The position numbers were made by a program, and so were the translations under genes. A model generated the notes under the pieces. That model searched no databases. It was not told the origin of the DNA and saw only the letters and a list, made by a program, of their open reading frames with translations. From the NCBI RefSeq assembly GCF_018128545.1, contig NZ_JAGSND010000025.1, positions 1 to 51,876 of the forward strand: DNA of 51,876 nucleotides. Reading direction: 5' to 3'. Position 1 is the stretch's first letter. Every line of letters begins with the position of its first letter. The DNA comes from Sinanaerobacter chloroacetimidivorans. GTDB taxonomy: Bacteria; Bacillota; Clostridia; Peptostreptococcales; Anaerovoracaceae. Of this stretch, positions 16,948 through 22,901 are shown piece after piece.

Positions 16948-17083
16948 GTATGATTAAAATCATTGTACTATACTTAAGTCATAAAAGCAAAACAAAAATG
17001 AAATGAGATAGACATCAGAAATCTCACAGGTTTGCCGAATTTGAATCAGCAAATGAGGCGAGTAAAGAATGGAGGATCATAAC

Positions 17084-17854
17084 ATGATAAGAAAAATTAT
17101 AAATATCGATCAGGAAAAATGCAACGGATGCGAACTCTGCGTGAAAGCTTGCCACGAAGGCGCCATCGGTATGGTGGACGGCAAGGCAAAGCTGATGAGA
17201 GATGATTACTGTGACGGCCTCGGAGACTGTCTTCCTGCATGTCCTACAGGTGCCATCACTTTTGTAGAAAGAGAAGCAGCAGCTTACGACGAAGCAGCAG
17301 TAAAAGCTAATATGGCAAAGAATCAGCAGCAAGCACACCATGGGGATATCCCCTGCGGTTGTCCGGGAAGTCAGTCCAGAATGCTGAAAAGAGATCACAC
17401 TACACAGAATGCTGATCAGATCAATGACGCTCAGCATCAGAACGAAGCAGCACCAGCTGCAGCTTCCGTACCAACTCAGGCAATGGAATCACAGCTTCAG
17501 CAATGGCCGGTTCAAATCAAGCTGGTTCCGGTGAATGCACCGTATTTTGACGGAGCAAACCTCCTCATTGCAGCCGACTGTGCGGCTTATGCTTACGCTG
17601 ATTTCCATAACAAATTTATCAAAAACAGAATTACCATCATCGGTTGTCCGAAGCTGGACGAAGGAGACTATTCCGAAAAGCTAACGGCCATCCTGCAGAA
17701 TAACAATATCAAGAGCGTAACAGTAGTCCGTATGGAAGTTCCGTGCTGCGGAGGCATTCAGAATGCTGCAATCAACGCTCTGAGAAACAGCGGAAAAATG
17801 ATTCCTTGGCAGGTAGTAACCATTTCTACCACCGGAGATATCTTAGAAGCATAG
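17084..17854 (+). CDS. 4Fe-4S ferredoxin-domain protein
   Basis: A 256-aa iron-sulfur protein. Two 4Fe-4S clusters are indicated at the N-terminus by CNGCELCVKACHEG and CDGLGDCLPACPTG. A further motif IPCGCPGSQSRM (about residue 90) is followed by an Ala/Gln-rich linker. The C-terminal domain (VKLVPVNAPYFDGANLLIA, IIGCPKLDEGDYSEKL, VRMEVPCCGGIQNA) contains more conserved Cys. The start at 17084 follows GGAGG by 8 bases; the ATG at 17069 overlaps that site. It probably carries low-potential electrons in the cytoplasm. The divergent Crp/Fnr regulator suggests redox-dependent control (inference). Confidence 0.88.
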   Translation: MIRKIINIDQEKCNGCELCVKACHEGAIGMVDGKAKLMRDDYCDGLGDCLPACPTGAITFVEREAAAYDEAAVKANMAKNQQQAHHGDIPCGCPGSQSRMLKRDHTTQNADQINDAQHQNEAAPAAASVPTQAMESQLQQWPVQIKLVPVNAPYFDGANLLIAADCAAYAYADFHNKFIKNRITIIGCPKLDEGDYSEKLTAILQNNNIKSVTVVRMEVPCCGGIQNAAINALRNSGKMIPWQVVTISTTGDILEA

Positions 17855-17985
17855 CCTTCTCTGAAGCATCATTCATTTCCGGGAACCAGCTGCAGAACAA
17901 AAAGAATGAATCGTACTTGACGGAACTTTATTCTGCCCCTGACAGTTTCATTCATATAGATGGCTAAATCGACTAGATTGGCCAG

Positions 17986-18040
17986 AAAAAATAATAGATA
18001 GACTGCATCGAAAGATGGTTGCTCTATCTATTATTTTTTT
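17986..18040. terminator. Strong bidirectional terminator
   Basis: A perfect 16-bp stem (AAAAAATAATAGATAG with its complement at 18024-18039) with a 22-base loop and T runs on both strands. It separates the plus-strand ferredoxin gene from the minus-strand 48-aa ORF. Confidence 0.85.
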
Positions 18041-18051
18041 CTTTCTTTTAT

Positions 18052-18198
18052 TTATTTGCTCTTTTCGTGCTTGCCGTCATGTACGCCGATTTTTTCACCA
18101 TGGATGATTCCGGCATCCGCATGGTCTCTCGGTTCCATTTTTCGAAGCTCAGGATTGCTTTTTTCTCTGTCTTTTCTTCTATTTTTGTTGTTATCCAT
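18052..18198 (-). CDS. 48-aa basic hydrophilic protein
   Basis: A short ORF starting MDNNKNRRKDREKSNPEL and ending in GKHEKSK, about one third Lys/Arg/His, with no hydrophobic segment. ATG is preceded by AAAGGAG at normal spacing, and a bidirectional terminator follows the stop. I do not recognise a family. Its ribosome site lies inside the 3' arm of a perfect 13-bp hairpin (18206-18244), so translation could be controlled by RNA folding. It may be co-transcribed with the upstream tandem-HTH TetR gene, whose stop is 60 bases away. Confidence 0.6.
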   Translation of the reverse strand: MDNNKNRRKDREKSNPELRKMEPRDHADAGIIHGEKIGVHDGKHEKSK

Positions 18199-18205
18199 CT
18201 ATCTT

Positions 18206-18244
18206 ACTCCTTTCGAAACTAAGTTTATTATTTTCGAAAGGAGT
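18206..18244 (-). promoter_or_regulatory. Perfect stem-loop sequestering a ribosome-binding site
   Basis: Minus-strand arms ACTCCTTTCGAAA and TTTCGAAAGGAGT, 13 bp each, around a 13-base loop. The 3' arm contains the AAAGGAG of the 48-aa ORF (ATG at 18198). No T tract follows, so it is not a normal terminator. It could instead be a DNA operator for the adjacent TetR-type protein. Confidence 0.6.
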
Positions 18245-18258
18245 CAAAAAATGCATCG

Positions 18259-19059
18259 TTATGACTGATTTGGTTCTTTCATAATACTATTGAAAAGAAT
18301 ATTTAAGATTGCATCTATCGTTTTAGGGGATATGATCTCTTTATGTGTCGACTCCTCATCACCGATATAAAATCCCATACCGTTGACCGTGAGCAGCAGC
18401 GCCTCTGCCACTGTTTCCACATCCACGTCTTCGCGAAAAATCTCCATCTCAATCCCGATTTTCAGGCATTTTGAAAAAATTGTTTCAAAATAATCCTGAA
18501 GTCCTTTTGCCTGTGCCCGGATTTTCTTTCTATAATTGAGGTGACTGAAAACCTCGGTATAGATAGTGGTATCATGGGAATAATTGATAAAATTACCGAA
18601 ACCGGTAATGTACAGTTTGAAAAAACGAACCGGGTCATCTTTATTTTGCTGATACATTTCTTCAACCAATGCTTTCAGCCGGCTGAATTGAAACTCAATA
18701 CAGTCTTCCAAAAGATCATATTTATCATTAAAATATTTATAGATGGCTCCTCGTTTCAATCCTACAGCACCAGCGATGGTTTCCAGATTTATATTATTAA
18801 ATCCGTATTTTGAAATACCTTCTTCGGCAGCTTGTATGATTGCCATTCGTTCGTCAAAAACCGCAGGGCAGCAGCCCTTTGAATACAGGTTTAATTCTGA
18901 TAAAAAATCGTGTTTCGTCGGAAAGATTTTATAAAAACTTCTTTTGCTGATTTTGCTCTCTGCCACTATGTTATCGACAGTGAGACTCTTTGCACCCTCG
19001 CGTTTGCATATGTTCTGCGCACTCTTTAGGATTTTTTCCCGATAGAGTTCTTCCTCCAC
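18259..19059 (-). CDS. TetR-family protein with two tandem HTH domains
   Basis: A 266-aa protein with two TetR-type N-terminal domains in succession. The first is at about residues 8-58 (ILKSAQNICKREGAKSLTVD, NIVAESKISKRSFYKIFPTK), the second at about 72-122 (IIQAAEEGISKYGFNNINLE, TIAGAVGLKRGAIYKYFND). One C-terminal ligand/dimer domain follows (about 125-266). Ordinary TetR proteins have a single HTH and about 190-210 aa. The frame is continuous, so this is a fusion or internal duplication, and the two HTHs are divergent rather than recent copies. Target and ligand unknown. Confidence 0.85.
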   Translation of the reverse strand: MEEELYREKILKSAQNICKREGAKSLTVDNIVAESKISKRSFYKIFPTKHDFLSELNLYSKGCCPAVFDERMAIIQAAEEGISKYGFNNINLETIAGAVGLKRGAIYKYFNDKYDLLEDCIEFQFSRLKALVEEMYQQNKDDPVRFFKLYITGFGNFINYSHDTTIYTEVFSHLNYRKKIRAQAKGLQDYFETIFSKCLKIGIEMEIFREDVDVETVAEALLLTVNGMGFYIGDEESTHKEIISPKTIDAILNILFNSIMKEPNQS

Positions 19060-19197
19060 TATTCATCCCTTCCATTCTTAGATCGTAGAAACCTGAATTG
19101 TCATTTTTGTATTTCGAATTTTAGTATGAATCAGTGTGCGACGATTGATTGTACGATGAGAAATCTAATTCAGATAAGGTTATAATTAATTTATTGA

Positions 19198-19719
19198 TTA
19201 CACTCTATGGTATTCCGTGACGCAGTCGATGCAGACCTTCTTTCCGTTTTCCAAACGGATATACGGCTCCGCCGTTTTTTCTCCGCAGATTTCACATTCA
19301 ATGGATTCAAAAATTCTCGCCTCTTCAGGCAGTCCGTAATCCGGTTGTTTTTCAAGAAATACGTCCTCGAAGGGGGCATCCAGAATAAATTTTTGTTTTT
19401 CCTCACGATCCATTTTCGGCAAATTTTTAAGAACCAGTCTTACTTTCCTGCCATTTTTCCGGTTGAAAAAAGAGTAGGCTTGCTTTCCCCTCATTCTGAA
19501 AATAAGATTGCCCTTTCCCGCACTGCAGCCTAAAATAACTTGAATACCGTCAACACCGCAGGCATCGTTCTCCGTGACACATACGATTTCTTCATCCTCG
19601 GAGAACTTCAATCCCAAAATTCTTTGTGCTTCCGCCGCAGCCCTTACGCCGATGGCAAGCCCCGGACAGGTATGTCCATGAAATGCGGCACTCTGATCAA
19701 ATAATGCATGAATATCCAT
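19198..19719 (-). CDS. FmdE family protein with C-terminal zinc ribbon
   Basis: A 173-aa protein of the FmdE/formylmethanofuran dehydrogenase subunit E-like family. The hallmark FHGHTCPGLAIGVRA lies at residues about 13-27 and a conserved Cys segment ENDACGVDGIQVILGCSAGKG at about 50-70. A C-terminal zinc-ribbon-like module has CEICG and CIDC. In Clostridia such proteins occur without methanofuran enzymes and are usually linked to molybdenum or tungsten enzymes; their exact role is unsettled. Molybdenum cofactor genes occur later in the window (38193-39630) but are not adjacent. Confidence 0.88.
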   Translation of the reverse strand: MDIHALFDQSAAFHGHTCPGLAIGVRAAAEAQRILGLKFSEDEEIVCVTENDACGVDGIQVILGCSAGKGNLIFRMRGKQAYSFFNRKNGRKVRLVLKNLPKMDREEKQKFILDAPFEDVFLEKQPDYGLPEEARIFESIECEICGEKTAEPYIRLENGKKVCIDCVTEYHRV

Positions 19720-19813
19720 ATAGGCTCCTTTCTTATATATAATTTCAGTCAGTTTTATTCACTCGGCTTTTGTTTATACTTCTTTATTTCATACGTTCAG
19801 TTCCTGTTTATTC

Positions 19814-20242
19814 CTATTCCGCATCAGGCTTTACACATTTTTGAAACAGCTCATGCAAACCTTTATTTCTGTCCCGTAAGCGAATCGGTTTTAGACAGGT
19901 ATCTGTCACAGCATGCCTTGTCATGCCGGTAACCAGCAACTCTCCGGTTTCTTTCCTGTAAATTTCGTAATCTATGGTGATTGTTGCTGATTTTGCCTCT
20001 GATATCCACGCTTTCACTTCCAGAAGATCATCATATTTAGCCGGTATCTTATATTTGCAGCTGCATTCAACAAGAGGCAGCATAACTCCTTCTTCCTCGA
20101 ACTGAGCATATGGATATCCCAGACTTCGCAGAAGCTCGGTCCTTCCGATCTCAAACCATTTAATGTAGTTGGTATGATATACAACGCCCATTGCATCCGT
20201 ATCCGCGTAGATTACTCTGACAACTGTTTTGTGCTCTATCAT
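19814..20242 (-). CDS. Acyl-CoA thioesterase, 4HBT/YbgC type
   Basis: A 142-aa single hot-dog-domain protein. The signature VIYADTDAMGVVYHTNYIKW (residues about 9-28) carries the catalytic Asp typical of 4-hydroxybenzoyl-CoA/YbgC thioesterases, which hydrolyse acyl-CoA to free acid and CoA. Length is normal for the family. A good site (AAAGGAGG) precedes the ATG, and an extended -10 (TGGTATAAT, about 20293-20301 on the minus strand) lies upstream. The substrate cannot be read from sequence; no fatty-acid or aromatic operon is adjacent. Confidence 0.9.
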   Translation of the reverse strand: MIEHKTVVRVIYADTDAMGVVYHTNYIKWFEIGRTELLRSLGYPYAQFEEEGVMLPLVECSCKYKIPAKYDDLLEVKAWISEAKSATITIDYEIYRKETGELLVTGMTRHAVTDTCLKPIRLRDRNKGLHELFQKCVKPDAE

Positions 20243-20313
20243 CCTAGCCTCCTTTTGTTATTTTAATTTGACTGACTTCACAAATAAACTACATTATACC
20301 ACTATTTGAAAGA

Positions 20314-20342
20314 TAAAAAAAGTGGAAATGACGGAATCCACG
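20314..20342 (-). terminator. Intrinsic terminator after the DUF4173 operon
   Basis: Minus-strand GTGGA/TCCAC stem followed by TTTTTTT. It lies about 105 bases after the 20447 stop and past a separate long perfect hairpin. Confidence 0.6.
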
Positions 20343-20353
20343 TTTCCTAAATA

Positions 20354-20388
20354 GAACTCCTCCGCAAGCAAAGCTTGCGGAGGAGTTC
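20354..20388. repeat. Perfect 16-bp inverted repeat with 3-base loop
   Basis: GAACTCCTCCGCAAGC (20354-20369), loop AAA, and the exact complement at 20373-20388. It is more GC-rich than its surroundings and lacks an adjacent T tract. The segment 20389-20446 beside it holds another weaker hairpin (CGTTG...CAACG). Together they look like a repetitive extragenic or MITE-like insertion rather than a normal terminator. Confidence 0.6.
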
Positions 20389-20446
20389 CGTAGGAGCGTT
20401 GCCTCAAGGGCGACAACGATTAAGGTCCCCGATGGTTCCCTGAATC

Positions 20447-22036
20447 CTAATTGGAAATAACGGCACGGATCTTTTCTGCCTGATGCGTCTGCAGATTAAA
20501 ATCACGGAATGTAGTTTCATAGGGCAGCATGCTTGCCTCGTCGTAATATCTTCCGTTTATGGCCGAACGAAGACTTGCCTTGAATTCTACGTCATCTGTT
20601 TCCTGATAAAGTTCGTAAAGGTATGGCACAGCCGCATCCGAAAGTTCCGACAATGCCGCAACATCCAGTGTTTCCAGTGTACCTTCCCGATAACGGTCAA
20701 TATTATATTTTGCGATCATACCGTCTACATTTCCGTAACAGAGTACGAAAAATAATATCACAAAGCTTATGATAACAATTTTTGTCCCATTGAATTTCTT
20801 GAACTGTCTGGCTGCAATAACCCCGAAAACTGCCAGCAGCAGGATCATGAACCAAGAGGTATAGACACGTAATTGGGTGAGTCCGTAGCTTTCGATATAC
20901 ATCGCCATTTTACTCATAGCGGTGGCGATGAGCAGAATGGTGAAAAAACAAATGGCAAGAGTCTCTGCTTTTAAAAGTTTTTGCTTTTCTTCCTTTTCAC
21001 GTTTGATAATAGCATGAGCGACGGCGATTACAGCCAGATTGATGCCGGCAACGGTACAAAGCTCAAAAAATCCTCTTCTGGCGTATTCTGCATAGGTCAT
21101 TGCAGCGGGTATACTGCTTGTAAAGGCTGAAAAGAGATAAGCTGCCTGCGTGAGAAAAAATACCAGATAGATTAGATTCAGTGCAGTCAAGGCAGAATAT
21201 ACCGGAGTATCCGGCGCAAAGCGGAAAGCCATGACATTCTTTTCCGCAGATTCCAGAGTCAAATGATCCGTATATCTTTTGTATCGGTTGCCGTAGATCA
21301 TCCCGTAAAGGTAGCAGGCCACCGGGATGCCCAGAATCATTTGCAGGAGATATTCCAGCAGATCGGCGGAAAAGGAAAACCGAAGATTCTCAATAAAACT
21401 TTCAAAGGCCGCATCCGCATCGATGAGAAGGTTCACCACCAGAATAAGCACGGGAAGAAAAATCAGAATACCGGCAGCACCGCTGACAATTCCCTTACCC
21501 CGCTTGTTTTCTCCGACTCTGCTCTTGAATGCCGCAAAGCAGCAGGAGAAGTTGGAGAAAGGGATCAGAATGCTTTGGTTTATCATATCGTACAGAAAAG
21601 AAAAGGCAAGCCGTTTTTCCATTCTGTTTCCTGTGGTAAGACAAATCCAGTATATAAAACCGGCCATCAAAAATAAGAAGTTTAAATTCTTTATGATGAT
21701 GCTGTCTGAAAGCAGAAAATAGGTAGAAGATAAAAGGATAACCGCCAGGCAAACCAAACTTGCCCTCCCCTGCTTCAGTCCGCTGATGTGAAGATATCCC
21801 CCCGATGCGATGCAGATAATAACGGCAAATAAAGTAACTCCAGCCCCCAAACTGCCTGGGGGGATAAGATTCCAAAAGAGGAATCCGATAACCAGCATCA
21901 CCAGAGCGAACCCGGTATCCTTTCCTGTAATCACTTTGGGCAGAGCCGGCTTCGGCTTCCAGGTGCCGTCCAGACTCGGCCCGATATTTTTATCCGGTGC
22001 AATTCCGTTCATTCCCCCTGTTAACTCTCTTTCCAT
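20447..22036 (-). CDS. DUF4173 multi-pass membrane protein
   Basis: A 529-aa membrane protein with a short cytoplasmic N-terminus and about a dozen hydrophobic segments. It carries the block YAEYARRGFFELCTVAGINL (about residue 310), which is typical of DUF4173 proteins. The hydrophilic C-terminal about 90 residues (LETLDVAALSELSDAAVPYL, YDEASMLPYE) are predicted soluble. The biochemical role is unknown. It is the third gene of an operon with a DUF2975 membrane protein and a small XRE regulator, an arrangement seen repeatedly in Firmicutes. ATG follows AAGGAGG. Confidence 0.85.
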   Translation of the reverse strand: MERELTGGMNGIAPDKNIGPSLDGTWKPKPALPKVITGKDTGFALVMLVIGFLFWNLIPPGSLGAGVTLFAVIICIASGGYLHISGLKQGRASLVCLAVILLSSTYFLLSDSIIIKNLNFLFLMAGFIYWICLTTGNRMEKRLAFSFLYDMINQSILIPFSNFSCCFAAFKSRVGENKRGKGIVSGAAGILIFLPVLILVVNLLIDADAAFESFIENLRFSFSADLLEYLLQMILGIPVACYLYGMIYGNRYKRYTDHLTLESAEKNVMAFRFAPDTPVYSALTALNLIYLVFFLTQAAYLFSAFTSSIPAAMTYAEYARRGFFELCTVAGINLAVIAVAHAIIKREKEEKQKLLKAETLAICFFTILLIATAMSKMAMYIESYGLTQLRVYTSWFMILLLAVFGVIAARQFKKFNGTKIVIISFVILFFVLCYGNVDGMIAKYNIDRYREGTLETLDVAALSELSDAAVPYLYELYQETDDVEFKASLRSAINGRYYDEASMLPYETTFRDFNLQTHQAEKIRAVISN

Positions 22037-22041
22037 GTTCC

Positions 22042-22248
22042 CTAATCCTCCTTATATTCCAATATGTCCCCCGGCTGGCAATCCAGCACCTTGCAAATTT
22101 CCTCCAGCGTTGAAAAGCGAATGGCTTTTGCCTTATTATTCTTCAAAATAGATAGGTTTGCAGGGGTAATCCCAATTTTATCCGACAGTTCTCCTGCGGA
22201 TATTTTCCGTTTTGCCATCATGACATCAAGATTTACGACAATGGCCAT
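22042..22248 (-). CDS. Small XRE-family HTH regulator (YozG-like)
   Basis: A 68-aa protein that is essentially one Cro/CI helix-turn-helix (KISAGELSDKIGITPANLSI, then RFSTLEEICKVLDCQPGDIL). This compact type accompanies DUF2975 membrane proteins, as in the Bacillus YozG/YoaS pair. Its start has GGGAGGGG upstream, and it lies between the DUF2975 and DUF4173 genes with spacings of 16 and 5 bases. The large palindrome at 22778-22806 ahead of the operon is a plausible binding site. Confidence 0.9.
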   Translation of the reverse strand: MAIVVNLDVMMAKRKISAGELSDKIGITPANLSILKNNKAKAIRFSTLEEICKVLDCQPGDILEYKED

Positions 22249-22264
22249 CTCTCACCCCTCCCGT

Positions 22265-22711
22265 CTAAATGGTATAATCATTTTCATTTTTAATGATCAT
22301 AGCCTGTTCGATAACATTCTTTACCACTCTGAGAATAAGGCCGAAAAACGCCGCTCCCAGCGCAATGATCAAAAATAAAATATAGGTAAAACCTGAAAGC
22401 AGCATGATCAAAGAAGCAGCAAAGCAGCACCAGGAAAGGTTTCGAAGATACCCAACATTTTTCTCGATAAAAATTTCCCCTTTTTTGATATTGGTAAGCA
22501 GCTTGTTAAGTGAAAACAACGCGACCAGAGCCGGAGCACTGCAGGTATAAACAATAAACAGCAGCTGCTGGATGAGATCCGGATTTCTTCCTGCATATAC
22601 CAAATATTTTCCGATCACATAAGGTGCGGTAAGATCAAAGCAGATCACGAGTATGATGACCAGCTTGGTGAAAATGCAGGAAAGCGTGACCGATTTGCTT
22701 GGATTCCACAT
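22265..22711 (-). CDS. DUF2975 membrane protein
   Basis: A 148-aa protein with four hydrophobic segments (LVIILVICFDLTAPYVIGKY, QLLFIVYTCSAPALVALFSL, WCCFAASLIMLLSGFTYILF, LIIALGAAFFGLILRVVKNV). The conserved loop KLLTNIKKGEIFIEKNV is typical of DUF2975. Function unknown. First gene of a three-gene operon behind a consensus promoter. Confidence 0.85.
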   Translation of the reverse strand: MWNPSKSVTLSCIFTKLVIILVICFDLTAPYVIGKYLVYAGRNPDLIQQLLFIVYTCSAPALVALFSLNKLLTNIKKGEIFIEKNVGYLRNLSWCCFAASLIMLLSGFTYILFLIIALGAAFFGLILRVVKNVIEQAMIIKNENDYTI

Positions 22712-22747
22712 GTCAATTCCTTCCTTTCTGTCCCCGATTTCACTATT

Positions 22748-22776
22748 ATTATAGTATTGCCATTATTGATTGTCAA
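22748..22776 (-). promoter_or_regulatory. Consensus sigma-A promoter of the DUF2975 operon
   Basis: Minus-strand TTGACA (22771-22776), 17-bp spacer, TATAAT (22748-22753): both hexamers perfect. Such a strong core promoter normally needs a repressor; see the adjacent palindrome. Confidence 0.85.
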
Positions 22777-22777
22777 C

Positions 22778-22806
22778 AACAATTTATCGTTTTTCGATAA
22801 ATTGTT
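22778..22806 (-). promoter_or_regulatory. Large palindrome abutting the -35
   Basis: AACAATTTATCG (22778-22789), loop TTTTT, exact complement 22795-22806. An outer GATTG/CAATC pair (22768-22772 and 22816-22820) and an extra TTTATC half-site extend it. It abuts the -35 of the DUF2975 operon. It is a probable operator for the co-encoded XRE protein. Confidence 0.55.
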
Positions 22807-22820
22807 ACCGTTTATCAATC

Positions 22821-22860
22821 AAAAAAATAAGGCTGCCAAATCAGGCAACCTCATTTTTTT
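22821..22860. terminator. Bidirectional terminator after the M14 peptidase gene
   Basis: Stem GGCTGCC/GGCAACC (one wobble) flanked by A7 on the left and T7 on the right. It terminates the peptidase gene on the minus strand. Confidence 0.75.
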
Positions 22861-22901
22861 ATTTGGATAAACTAATTTTCATATTTTAAGTTTTTGATAA
22901 A

